32,958 nt of DNA from CAZPNX01 sp964588285 (lineage in GTDB: Bacteria > Edwardsbacteria > AC1 > EtOH8). The stretch spans positions 1 through 32,958 of the forward strand of contig CAZPNX010000026.1 in NCBI GenBank assembly GCA_964588285.1, written 5' to 3'. The first letter of the stretch is position 1, and each line of letters begins with the position of its first letter. The notes below the pieces were generated by a model. That model had not been told where the DNA came from. It saw only the letters and a list, made by a program, of their open reading frames with translations, and did no database searches. Positions 15,124-22,608 of the stretch are shown piece by piece. A program made the position numbers and the translations under genes.

Positions 15124-15154
15124 AATAAAAAAGTGGATTGAACCATCAATCCAC
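15124..15154 (-). terminator. Rho-independent terminator after the bactofilin gene
   Basis: On the minus strand GTGGATTGA (15154-15146), a TGGT loop and TCAATCCAC (15141-15133) form a perfect 9-base-pair stem. TTTTTTATTTCT follows directly. It lies 19 bases after the bactofilin stop and just upstream of the heat-shock promoter, so it separates the two operons. Confidence 0.9.
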
Positions 15155-15173
15155 CTAATATTATAAGATTCAA

Positions 15174-15533
15174 TTACTTATGCTGTTCTCTGTCACCCAT
15201 GGCCGATTTTCCTTCAAAAAAAACATCGTTATCAATTATCAATCCCCTTGATTTAATGTCGCCATGGACCGAGGAGCCGCTTTGCAATTCTATCTTATTG
15301 GTAATATTAAGGTTACCAACGATCTTGCCACCGATGATGGCATCCTTGGCCTTGATTTCGGCCTTGATAACTCCTTCCTTGCCAACGACTAAAGTTCCGG
15401 TGGCCTCTATCTGGCCCTCATACTCTCCATCGATCCTTATTCCCCCCTCTACCTTGAGCGTCCCATTGAAGTGAGACCCCTTGCCCAGAAGAGTGTTCAT
15501 GGGGCTGTTGCCGATGTCGACCTTTTTATCCAT
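15174..15533 (-). CDS. Bactofilin family cytoskeletal protein
   Basis: The product is 119 residues, and the whole protein is a bactofilin domain (DUF583). The short N-terminal tail (DKKVDIGNSPMNTLLGKGSH) leads into a right-handed beta-helix built from repeating hydrophobic/Gly units: FNGTLKVEGGIRIDGEYEG, GTLVVGKEGVIKAEIKAKDA, IIGGKIVGNLNITNKIELQS and SSVHGDIKSRGLIIDNDVFF. Bactofilins polymerise without nucleotides into filaments or membrane-associated sheets and often scaffold cell-wall enzymes or shape determinants. It is the last gene of the carboxyltransferase operon: the 5S-like gene ends 31 bases upstream and a strong terminator follows. No peptidase (such as an M23 LmdC type) accompanies it here. 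The ribosome site before ATG 15533 is weak. Confidence 0.9.
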   Translation of the reverse strand: MDKKVDIGNSPMNTLLGKGSHFNGTLKVEGGIRIDGEYEGQIEATGTLVVGKEGVIKAEIKAKDAIIGGKIVGNLNITNKIELQSGSSVHGDIKSRGLIIDNDVFFEGKSAMGDREQHK

Positions 15534-15564
15534 TTTTTTGCTTTCTGTTTTCTGGCTTCTGGTT

Positions 15565-17103
15565 TTATTCTATCTCCGTCACCCCGACCTCGTAGTCCTC
15601 GCCGTCCACGCTCATCACGAAGCGGCGCTGGGGATGTCCCTCAGGCGTCACTGTGCCGGCCTTGATGGCATCCTGTCTGGCTTTCTTCTTGAGCGGATCC
15701 TTCTGGGCCTCAAAGTACTGTTTGGCCACGGCCGGATAGAGGGCATAGGAGAGAATGTCCTCATCCCTGTCCGAAATCCCCTCCATCTCCTTTCTGGCTT
15801 TTTCCCATTCCGGAGCAATGTGGTCGGCTGGTCGGTCGGTGATCGGCTTCTCGTCGCCGATGGCTTTTTTGACGACGGCCGGATCGATGGGCGCCGGCGT
15901 CTTTCCGTAGAGGCCGCGGCACAGGTCCTTGACCTCCTGGATGATGATCTTGTAGCGCTCTCCGGAGAGGACGTTGACCGTGGCCTGGGTGCCGACTATC
16001 TGTGAGGTGGGGGTCACCAAGGGCACGTAGCCCAGCTCCTGGCGCACCTTGGGGATCTCCTGGAGCACGGCGTCAAACTTGTCCAAAGCGTTTTGCTTCT
16101 CCAGCTGGCTTACCAGGTTGGTCAGCATCCCGCCCGGCACCTGGTAGACCAGGGCCTTGACATCTACCCGCTCGGCCACCGGGGTGATCAGGTGGGTGTA
16201 GGCCGTGTCCTTGATGTCCTGGAAATACTCGGCCACGTCCAAAAAAAGCGATTTGTTGACATTGAGTTTAAACCCGGCCCCAACCAGCATCTCGGCCATG
16301 GCCTCGGTGGGCGGTTGGCTGGTGCCCGAGCCGAAGGGGCTGATGGCGCAGTCCAGGATGTCGGCCCCGGCCTGGGCGGCGGCGAAGTATGAGGTGGGTG
16401 CCATGCCGGTGGTGCAGTGGGAGTGCAGGCAGACCGGCAGCCCGACTTCGGCCTTCAGCTTGGAGACCAGCTCCGAGGCCGAGGCCGGCGATATCAGGCC
16501 GGCCATGTCCTTGATGGTGATGATGTCGCAGCCCAGGTCCTTGAGTTCCTTAGCAAACCTGACGAAGCCGTCGATGGAGTGCACCGGGCTCAGGGTATAG
16601 CTGATGGCCCCTTGGACCGTGGCCCCCTCCTTCTTGGCCACGGTGATGGCCTTCTCCATGTTGCGGATGTCGTTTAGGGCGTCGAACACCCGAAAAACGT
16701 CTATCCCCAGCTCGGCCGCCTTGCCGATGAACCGCTCCAGTATGTCGTCGGCATAGTGCTTGTAGCCGACCAGGTTCTGGCCCCTAAGCAGCATCTGCAG
16801 CTTGGTCTTGTGGGTGTACTTGCGGAAGATGCGGATGCGGTCCCAGGGGTTCTCGTCCAAAAAGCGGAGCATGGTGTCGAAGGTGGCCCCGCCCCACATC
16901 TCGAATGACCAGTAGCCTACCTGGTCCATCTTCCAGATCATGGGGATCATGTCCTCGGTCCGCATCCGTGTGGCAATCAGTGACTGGTGGGCGTCGCGAA
17001 AGGCCGTCTCCGTGATGTGGACCAGGTTCCCGCCGGAGGGTTTGGGTGCCGGCGCTTTCTTGGCTGGGGCCGGCCGCGCTTTTTTCTCTATCTTCTTGGG
17101 CAT
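15565..17103 (-). CDS. Carboxyltransferase subunit: transcarboxylase 5S/oxaloacetate decarboxylase alpha-like
   Basis: The product is 512 residues. After an unusual 25-residue Lys/Ala/Pro-rich extension comes a TIM-barrel carboxyltransferase domain. Visible motifs are RDAHQSLIATR (residues 36-46, metal-binding Asp37), FRVFDALND (137-145), the carbamylated-lysine motif IKDMAG with Lys198, and metal ligands His227 and His229 in LHSHCTTG. The C-terminal half is the conserved helical PYC_OADA domain. The biotin domain found at the end of many OadA proteins is absent; a separate carrier gene lies 64 bases upstream. The enzyme moves CO2 between carboxybiotin and pyruvate/oxaloacetate. With the 12S-like subunit and biotin carrier it fits a transcarboxylase (EC 2.1.3.1), but a pyruvate carboxylase B subunit or decarboxylase alpha chain is possible. 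Confidence 0.85.
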   Translation of the reverse strand: MPKKIEKKARPAPAKKAPAPKPSGGNLVHITETAFRDAHQSLIATRMRTEDMIPMIWKMDQVGYWSFEMWGGATFDTMLRFLDENPWDRIRIFRKYTHKTKLQMLLRGQNLVGYKHYADDILERFIGKAAELGIDVFRVFDALNDIRNMEKAITVAKKEGATVQGAISYTLSPVHSIDGFVRFAKELKDLGCDIITIKDMAGLISPASASELVSKLKAEVGLPVCLHSHCTTGMAPTSYFAAAQAGADILDCAISPFGSGTSQPPTEAMAEMLVGAGFKLNVNKSLFLDVAEYFQDIKDTAYTHLITPVAERVDVKALVYQVPGGMLTNLVSQLEKQNALDKFDAVLQEIPKVRQELGYVPLVTPTSQIVGTQATVNVLSGERYKIIIQEVKDLCRGLYGKTPAPIDPAVVKKAIGDEKPITDRPADHIAPEWEKARKEMEGISDRDEDILSYALYPAVAKQYFEAQKDPLKKKARQDAIKAGTVTPEGHPQRRFVMSVDGEDYEVGVTEIE

Positions 17104-17113
17104 CTTTAACGCT

Positions 17114-17160
17114 CGTTGGACGTTTAACGCACCACGTAGTAACGTTCAACATTACTACGT
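17114..17160. repeat. ACGTAGTAA hairpin repeat between the biotin carrier and 5S-like genes
   Basis: ACGTAGTAA (17134-17142) and TTACTACGT (17152-17160) are perfect inverses around a 9-base loop. They are preceded by CGTTGGACGT (17114-17123). CGTTGGACGT and ACATTACTACGT both recur at 32631-32670 with slightly different spacing, so this is a dispersed family. Confidence 0.65.
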
Positions 17161-17167
17161 TATTCCG

Positions 17168-17563
17168 TTACTGGAGCACCACCAGGGGCTCGCCGGCGGT
17201 CACCGTCTGGCCCTCCTTGCACTTGATCTCCACGATCTTGCCGGTGACGGGGGTGGAGAGGGTGGTTTCCATCTTCATGGCCTCCAGCTTCAAGAGGACG
17301 TCTCCCTCCTTGACCTCCTGGCCGACCATGCACATCACCTTGATGATGGTACCGGTCATCGGCGTCGGCACCACCTTGCGTCCGTCCTGGACCGCCGCCT
17401 GGGTTTTGCCCGGCGGGGCGCTGGAGACCTGGGGCACGGTCACCGAAACGCTTTTGGGGCCGGTGGGCACCGGCAGGGGCGGCGGGGCCGGCCTCTTGCC
17501 TACCTCCTCCACCTCCACCTCGTAGGCCCGGTTGTTTACCTTGACGATGTACTTTCGGGACAT
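17168..17563 (-). CDS. Biotin carboxyl carrier protein (transcarboxylase 1.3S/MmdC-like)
   Basis: The product is 131 residues. AAGGGG lies 7 bases before ATG 17563. Residues 1-22 form a short beta motif (KYIVKVNNRAYEVEVEEVG). Residues 23-62 are a flexible Pro/Ala linker. Residues 63-131 are a biotinyl domain with the biotinylation site EAMKM; Lys97 lies 34 residues from the C-terminus, as is usual. The carrier swings carboxybiotin between the 12S-like and 5S-like subunits. The first segment is homologous to the C-terminal end of the 5S-like protein (VMSVDGEDYEVGVTEIE). This suggests that a fused OadA-type ancestor was split with that motif kept on both parts. Cytoplasmic; third gene of the operon. 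Confidence 0.93.
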   Translation of the reverse strand: MSRKYIVKVNNRAYEVEVEEVGKRPAPPPLPVPTGPKSVSVTVPQVSSAPPGKTQAAVQDGRKVVPTPMTGTIIKVMCMVGQEVKEGDVLLKLEAMKMETTLSTPVTGKIVEIKCKEGQTVTAGEPLVVLQ

Positions 17564-17576
17564 ATTTTTTCCCCTT

Positions 17577-17662
17577 GATTACACGGCTTTCATTTGATTA
17601 CACCGATCTCCCGGTTGCACCATCTCATCAGATCGGTGTAATCCGGCATCATCCGTGTAATC
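17577..17662. repeat. Large nested GATTACAC-family palindrome inside the carboxyltransferase operon
   Basis: The outer arms GATTACACGG (17577-17586) and CCGTGTAATC (17653-17662) and the inner arms GATTACACCGATCT (17596-17609) and AGATCGGTGTAATC (17630-17643) are perfect inverses. They are separated by 9-base spacers of equal length on both sides and a 20-base loop. The element fills the gap between the MmdE-like and biotin carrier genes. As RNA it would fold into a long stem with one internal loop. Related copies are at 12617-12646 and 10787-10845. Confidence 0.8.
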
Positions 17663-17670
17663 AAAGACGA

Positions 17671-17862
17671 TCACCTGCTTCTGGGATTGACCATGCTGTT
17701 CTGCCGGCCGGACAGGGCCCAGACATTGATGTCCTTGAGATGGACCGGCTTGATGGACACCACGTGGAAGGCCAGCTTGTCGTCCCGCAGATAGCGCCCC
17801 ATGGCCGAGGCGATGGCCACCACCACCTCTGAGGGGACCTTTTTGTCCTTATGGATGGGCAT
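17671..17862 (-). CDS. Small soluble carboxyltransferase subunit, MmdE/OadG C-terminus-like
   Basis: The product is 63 residues. The pattern EVVVAIASAMGRYL...SIKPV...NVWALSGRQNSM matches the soluble C-terminal part of OadG/MmdD-type subunits (E.I.AI.AA...Y......SI.......W...GR). In Veillonella methylmalonyl-CoA decarboxylase the epsilon subunit MmdE is a free-standing copy of this part, about 55 residues long. No membrane helix is present, so it is probably cytoplasmic and stabilises the carboxyltransferase complex. The gene lies second in the operon, between the 12S-like and biotin carrier genes, which supports this. The ribosome site is weak, so the start at 17862 is the best guess rather than certain. 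Confidence 0.7.
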   Translation of the reverse strand: MPIHKDKKVPSEVVVAIASAMGRYLRDDKLAFHVVSIKPVHLKDINVWALSGRQNSMVNPRSR

Positions 17863-17901
17863 GCTATATTCTACTATTGGCTATTTTCTGGGGCAGAAAT
17901 T

Positions 17902-17957
17902 CCAAAATTCAAAATCGAAAATACTAAATTGGATTTTGCGTTTAGGGTTTTAGGTTT
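17902..17957. repeat. CCAAAATTCAAAATC-family repeat between the 12S-like and MmdE-like genes
   Basis: CCAAAATTCAAAATC (17902-17916) is identical to 14503-14517. CAAAATC (17910-17916) and GATTTTG (17932-17938) are inverted, and T-rich GTTTAGGGTTTTAGGTTTT follows. The hairpin is weaker than in the copy upstream of hspR. Confidence 0.55.
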
Positions 17958-17958
17958 T

Positions 17959-19515
17959 CTAGAGCGGTATATTGGCGTGCCGTTTGGGCGGCAGCTGCTC
18001 CCGCTTGGTCTTGAACACCGCCAAGGCCGAGGCGATCCGGCCACGGGTCTCCTCGGGCGGGATGACCGCGTCCACGTAGCCCCGCTTGGCCGCCTCGTAA
18101 GGGTTGGAGAACAGCTCCTCGTACTCCTGGATCAGCTCCTTGCGTTTGGCCTCCTGGTCGGAACTGCCCTCGATCTGTTTGCGGAAGATGACGTTGACCG
18201 CGCCCGAGGACCCCATGACCGCAATCTCGGCCTGGGGCCAGGCCAGCATCAGGTCCGATCCCAGGTCCTTGTTGCACATGGCGATGTGGGCCCCGCCGTA
18301 GGACTTGCGCAGGGTGACGGTGATCTTGGGCACCGAGGCCTCGGAATAGGCGAACAATAGCTTGGCTCCGTGGCGGATGATGCCCCCGTGCTCCTGCTGT
18401 TTGCCCGGCAGGTATCCGGGGCAGTCCACCAGGGTCACCAGCGGAATGTTGAAGGCGTCGCAGAAGCGGATGAAGCGGGCCGCCTTGTCCGAGGAGTTGA
18501 TGTCCAGGCAGCCGGCCAGCACCTGGGGCTGGTTGGCCACGATGCCCACCGTCTGTCCTCCGATACGGCCGAAGCCGACTACTATATTAATAGCGTAATA
18601 TTCGTGAACCTCCAGGAAGTCGCCGTTGTCCACCACCCTTAGGATGATGTCCTTGACGTCGTAGGGCATCTTGGGGTTGGTGGGAACGATATTTCTAAGC
18701 TCCATGTCTATCCGGCCCGGCTCGTCGCCGGTGTCGACAATGGGCGGATCCTCCAGGTTGTTGGAGGGCAGGAAGGTTAAAAGTTTTCTGACCGAGGCAA
18801 AGCAGTGCTCCTCGGATGGCAGCATGAAATGGCCGTTGCCGGAAACCGTGTTGTGGGCTTGGGCCCCGCCCAGCTCCTCCAGCCCCACCTCCTCGCCCAT
18901 GACCGCCTTGATTACCTGGGGACCGGTAATGTACATGTTGGAGACCTTGTCCACCATAAAGACGAAGTCGGTGATGGCCGGGCTGTAGACGGCCCCCCCG
19001 GCGCAGGGGCCCAATATCACCGAGATCTGGGGGATGACCCCCGAGGCCCGGGTGTTGCGGAAGAAGATCATGCCGTAGCCGTGGAGGCTGTCCACTCCCT
19101 CCTGGATGCGGGCCCCGCCCGAGTCGTTGATGCCCACCACCGGCACCCCCATCTTGACCGCCATGTCCTGCATCTTGACGATCTTCAGGGCGTGGGCCTC
19201 GCCCAGGGAGCCGCCGGTGACGGTGAAATCCTGGGAGAAAGCAAAGATGGGCCGGCCCTCAACCGTGCCGTAGCCGGTGACCACGCCGTCGGCCGGGATC
19301 TCCACCTTGTCCATGCCGAAGTTGTCGCAGCGGTGCTTGACGAAGGCGTCGAACTCCACAAAGGAGTTAGGGTCGAAGAGCAGGTTCAGCCGCTCCCGGG
19401 CGCCCAGCTTACCCTTCTCGTGCTGTTTGGCGGTGCGCTTGCCGTCGGCGTCAATGATGACCGCCGACTTGTCCTGCAGAGCCTTGACCAGCTGTTCTAT
19501 GGTTCTTTCAGCCAT
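17959..19515 (-). CDS. Acyl-CoA carboxyltransferase subunit: transcarboxylase 12S/MmdA/PccB family
   Basis: The product is 518 residues, typical for the family. I choose ATG 19515: GAGG lies 8 bases upstream. A longer reading from 19593 would start inside the predicted promoter. The two crotonase-like halves are clear. The N half has GKLGARERLNLLFD, FSQDFTVTGGSLGEAHALKI, GINDSGGARIQEGVDSL and GPCAGGAVYSPA. The C half has GIVANQPQVLAGCLDINSSD, FIRFCDAFNIPLVTLVDCPG, SYGGAHIAM and AWPQAEIAVMGSSGAVNVIF. The GG...H/A loops form the oxyanion holes that hold the thioester and biotin. Substrate is probably methylmalonyl-CoA/propionyl-CoA by neighbourhood (MmdE-like subunit, separate biotin carrier and 5S-like subunit). 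A propionyl- or acetyl-CoA carboxylase beta role cannot be excluded. First gene of the operon. Confidence 0.93.
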   Translation of the reverse strand: MAERTIEQLVKALQDKSAVIIDADGKRTAKQHEKGKLGARERLNLLFDPNSFVEFDAFVKHRCDNFGMDKVEIPADGVVTGYGTVEGRPIFAFSQDFTVTGGSLGEAHALKIVKMQDMAVKMGVPVVGINDSGGARIQEGVDSLHGYGMIFFRNTRASGVIPQISVILGPCAGGAVYSPAITDFVFMVDKVSNMYITGPQVIKAVMGEEVGLEELGGAQAHNTVSGNGHFMLPSEEHCFASVRKLLTFLPSNNLEDPPIVDTGDEPGRIDMELRNIVPTNPKMPYDVKDIILRVVDNGDFLEVHEYYAINIVVGFGRIGGQTVGIVANQPQVLAGCLDINSSDKAARFIRFCDAFNIPLVTLVDCPGYLPGKQQEHGGIIRHGAKLLFAYSEASVPKITVTLRKSYGGAHIAMCNKDLGSDLMLAWPQAEIAVMGSSGAVNVIFRKQIEGSSDQEAKRKELIQEYEELFSNPYEAAKRGYVDAVIPPEETRGRIASALAVFKTKREQLPPKRHANIPL

Positions 19516-19558
19516 TTGGTTGACCTCGAATGCTTTTTCGCTCCCAGCCGGAATGTTA

Positions 19559-19587
19559 ATTATATCGCAACCCCCACGCTTTTTCAA
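19559..19587 (-). promoter_or_regulatory. Predicted sigma-70 promoter of the carboxyltransferase operon
   Basis: On the minus strand TTGAAA (19587-19582), a 17-base spacer and TATAAT (19564-19559). The expected transcription start near 19552 leaves a leader of about 37 bases before ATG 19515. The promoter excludes the longer 12S-like reading frame. Confidence 0.7.
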
Positions 19588-19610
19588 GGGCAAAATGGCT
19601 CTCTGAATGC

Positions 19611-19643
19611 GAGTCCCCGCAGTCCCTTAGGACTGCGGGGCTC
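19611..19643 (-). terminator. Hairpin downstream of the 941-residue surface-protein gene
   Basis: CCCCGCAGTCC (19615-19625), a CTTA loop and GGACTGCGGGG (19630-19640) form a perfect 11-base-pair stem, extended by GAG/CTC at the base. On the minus strand no clear T-run follows, so it may protect the message end rather than terminate alone. It separates the surface-protein gene from the carboxyltransferase promoter. Confidence 0.6.
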
Positions 19644-19666
19644 ATTCCGGATTGACCTCAGGAGAT

Positions 19667-22492
19667 CTATCTTACCAACGCCATCCTCCCGGTGACCGCC
19701 TCGCCCCCGGCCTCCAGACGATAGAGATATACTCCGTTGCTTACCTGTCTTCCCGCCTCGTCCCGGCCGTCCCAGACCACCTGATGCTCCCCGGCCGCCC
19801 GGTAGCCGCAGACCAGCGTCCTGACCAACTGCCCGGCCGCATTGTACACCCTCAGGCCCACCTTCCCCGCCTTTGATAGCTGATATCTGATGGTTGTTAT
19901 CTGCCCAAAGGGATTGGGCGCATTGGGCAAGAGCTTCAGACTTGCCACTTTTAACTCTGAACCCGGTTTCCCAGCCACCCCCAACTCCTCCCAGGTGTAG
20001 CCCTTGGCGAAGATGTCGGTGCCGCAGGTGTCGTAGCGGCAGTCCTCCCAGGCCAGGAAGAACCGTCCCCCTCCGGCAGCTGCGTATGGGGCTCCTTGAT
20101 GACGCGCCGTCGGATCGTTGTTGACCTTGAACTGGGCGGTATAGGGAGTGTGAGCTGCGGTATACGCCCTGGCATAGATATCCACGTTTTGCCAATCGTG
20201 ATTATTCGTCCAGAAGACAAGGCTTCTTCCCTGCCGATCGACGGCGATATTGATATCTTCAGGATAGTGGTAATTATCGCTGACATCGAAGCCGTCGCCC
20301 AGCGGAACGCCGTCGCGGCTGTACCATCTGGCCCTGACGTTGTAGTATCGCGAATCGTACCAGGCCGCCAGGAAGTTGCCCGCAGTATCGGCTCCCAAAG
20401 CGCAGACATAGGAGAAGGTGCCGTCCGGGTTGTCGGAAACCTTGAAGGGATCGCCCACAAAGGTTACCGTATCGCTGCCGATCTCAACCAGACGGCAGTA
20501 GAGGTCGGCGTAGGAACCGCTTTCTTGGTTGTAACAAACGGCAAATCGTCCCCCTCCCAACGGAGCCGCTTTCGGGACATAGCCATTGGCCTCGGCCCCC
20601 GTCAGGTTAAGCTTCAGATCCTGGCCGGTGCGCGGGACCGCTCCCGGGCCGAACCCCCGGCAATATACCTCGTAGTAGACGCCGTTTCTGGAATCGATCC
20701 AAGCCAACAGAAAGCGGCCCTGGTCGTCTATGGCTGCCGCGGCATACATCTTGGTCCAGCCGTTTAAAGTGTCGGCCGAAAACCTGCGGTTGCCCCCTAT
20801 GGGGCCGACATCTAAATTACCGATGATCCCGGTGATGCCTTGATAGGTATGCCAAGCGCAGACGAAATCGCCCCCCGGGTTGGCGGCAATACAGGGATAG
20901 TAGGCACCGGACGAATTCATGGCGCTGTCGCTTATCATCTCATCGCTGCCGAACGGCAGGCCGCTGGCCTCAAACGGCAGGCCATAGATTTGGGCGCTCT
21001 GGTCGAGCCGACGCTCATCTGACCAGACCACGGCCCAACGGCCCAGTGAATCGGCGCAGACCGAGGGGGCATTCTGGTAAGCCCCCAGGGCGTCATCGTT
21101 GCAGCGCGCCTTGGTGGAGGGACTGTTTAAATCCATGGCATAGACTTCATTGTTGCTGCCCTCCTGGGCATCCCAGGCCAAGGGAACATAGTACCCATAG
21201 CTAGACATAAAGCAGGCGGTCAGCTCATGCCTCCCGCTGGGTCGATGCGAATTATCTAGCAGTGGCCCATTTAGGAACATGGTGCCGTTCGGGTAATAAC
21301 CGGCCCAAAACAACTGGTCGCCGGCGCTGTAATCCAGCCAAGAGATGTATAGTTGCCCTAAGGCGTATCCCTCTTTTACATACATCGCCATGGGATAGTA
21401 TTGATGGGCGCTTCCGGCATCCTGATTGACCCTGAAATTGGCGCCCTGAGCTGCGGCATTGCAATCGAATCTCTGGGCATAGATGTCGGGGTTGCCGTTG
21501 CGACAGTCCTGCCAGACCACGCAGAATTGGCCGGTATCCCCCACCGCCAGGCCGGGACGGAGGCTGTGGATATCGGATAGCGATGCCGAACCGTCGCTGG
21601 CCGCCTGCGATGGTCCCAGCGGATTGCCGGTCAGATCGAAAGCCCTGACGTATACCGCCCAATTGCTGCCGCGGCCGTCATACCATGAGGCTATTAACCG
21701 ATTGCCGCCGACGCCGCAGGCGGCATTGGTTTTCGAGCTGGAGGCGCTGTCCACATAGAAGACCCCGGTCATGGCGCCCGAGGCATTGAACATGGTCCCC
21801 AGGATTATATTGCGCGACAGGCCGTAATGATAGAAGTCGCCCACGGTCACGAAGCCGCCGTCGGGCAGCATGGCCACATCCACATTGTCGTAGAACCCGT
21901 TGATGCTGTCCGGTTTGACCCTGAAGTTGCCTCCCTGCCGGTTGCCGTCCTTGTCGAACCTCTGTCCATAGGCGAACGGATACCGATCGTCGCGCCAGAC
22001 CACCACCGCGTTGCCGGCCGAGTCGCAGTCGACGGCTGGAGTCTGCTGGGTGATGGTGCTGATGTCGTCGTTGACCCTGATGTTCCCGCCCGCCTTGTTC
22101 ATCAGCGAATCGTACCTCTGCAGGTAGATGTCGCCATATTGGCTGCGCCTGTCCCGCCAAACCGCCCAAGCGGTCATGGGCCACCTACTGCAGGCTATGG
22201 CTGCCTGCCATTGTGAAAAAGTTGAGTTGTAGTCCTCGCTGTTGACGCGGAAATCTTCAATGACCGCCTTAGGAGACGACGCCTTTGCCGGAGCCGCTGA
22301 TATGGCCGATCGGTCCTTCGGCCCTCTCGTCTCCCCAATCTGATTTATCTTGGTCGCCCCTTCATCTATAATGGTCGGGGGCCTTTTTTCCTGACGGCCC
22401 TGGCCGTATATTTTTCGTTCCAACTGCTCGGCCGACAAGGCGGGGGACCCCACCATCGCCGCCATCAGCAAGAACAAAACCAAGTTCTTCAT
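19667..22492 (-). CDS. Secreted repeat protein (W-x-D-x-R beta repeats) with C-terminal sorting domain
   Basis: The product is 941 residues. ATG 22492 is preceded by AGGAGG at 5 bases; a TTG one codon earlier is ignored. The signal peptide is MKNLVLFLLMAAMVGSPALS. The body holds about nine repeats of roughly 75-90 residues of the form (V/A)W.D.R....DIYAQRFD....G.NFRVN, for example VWQDCRNGNPDIYAQRFD and AWYDSRYYNVRARWYSRD. The lengths and Trp/Asp pattern suggest a beta-propeller of the kind found in secreted surface proteins. The last 85 or so residues (LLPNAPNPF, TIRYQLSKAGKVGLRVYNAA, GQLVRTL, NGVYLYRLEAGGE) form the shared sorting/FlgD-like module. The coding DNA of this module is nearly identical to that of the neighbouring 559-residue protein. 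Ligand and function unknown. It has its own promoter. Confidence 0.85.
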   Translation of the reverse strand: MKNLVLFLLMAAMVGSPALSAEQLERKIYGQGRQEKRPPTIIDEGATKINQIGETRGPKDRSAISAAPAKASSPKAVIEDFRVNSEDYNSTFSQWQAAIACSRWPMTAWAVWRDRRSQYGDIYLQRYDSLMNKAGGNIRVNDDISTITQQTPAVDCDSAGNAVVVWRDDRYPFAYGQRFDKDGNRQGGNFRVKPDSINGFYDNVDVAMLPDGGFVTVGDFYHYGLSRNIILGTMFNASGAMTGVFYVDSASSSKTNAACGVGGNRLIASWYDGRGSNWAVYVRAFDLTGNPLGPSQAASDGSASLSDIHSLRPGLAVGDTGQFCVVWQDCRNGNPDIYAQRFDCNAAAQGANFRVNQDAGSAHQYYPMAMYVKEGYALGQLYISWLDYSAGDQLFWAGYYPNGTMFLNGPLLDNSHRPSGRHELTACFMSSYGYYVPLAWDAQEGSNNEVYAMDLNSPSTKARCNDDALGAYQNAPSVCADSLGRWAVVWSDERRLDQSAQIYGLPFEASGLPFGSDEMISDSAMNSSGAYYPCIAANPGGDFVCAWHTYQGITGIIGNLDVGPIGGNRRFSADTLNGWTKMYAAAAIDDQGRFLLAWIDSRNGVYYEVYCRGFGPGAVPRTGQDLKLNLTGAEANGYVPKAAPLGGGRFAVCYNQESGSYADLYCRLVEIGSDTVTFVGDPFKVSDNPDGTFSYVCALGADTAGNFLAAWYDSRYYNVRARWYSRDGVPLGDGFDVSDNYHYPEDINIAVDRQGRSLVFWTNNHDWQNVDIYARAYTAAHTPYTAQFKVNNDPTARHQGAPYAAAGGGRFFLAWEDCRYDTCGTDIFAKGYTWEELGVAGKPGSELKVASLKLLPNAPNPFGQITTIRYQLSKAGKVGLRVYNAAGQLVRTLVCGYRAAGEHQVVWDGRDEAGRQVSNGVYLYRLEAGGEAVTGRMALVR

Positions 22493-22566
22493 CAAATCCT
22501 CCTGTCCTTGTTGTTTTATTTAGTATGGTTGTGTTTATTGTCTGAAAATTCGAGATATCGGTGAGG

Positions 22567-22595
22567 AAAATATCAAATTTTTTCTGAAATGTCAA
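22567..22595 (-). promoter_or_regulatory. Predicted sigma-70 promoter of the 941-residue protein gene
   Basis: On the minus strand TTGACA (22595-22590), a 17-base spacer and TATTTT (22572-22567). The surrounding 22500-22608 is very A+T-rich. The expected transcription start near 22560 leaves a leader of about 68 bases. It lies just after the stop of the preceding gene, so this gene is probably transcribed on its own. Confidence 0.65.
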
Positions 22596-22608
22596 GATGG
22601 ATAATTCT

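Noticed and set aside
17577..17662. CRISPR repeat
   Set aside because: The GATTACAC-family elements are inverted within one site and scattered, with no regular direct repeats or spacers.
17671..17862. Membrane OadG gamma subunit of a sodium pump
   Set aside because: The product has no N-terminal transmembrane helix and is too short; it matches only the soluble C-terminal part.
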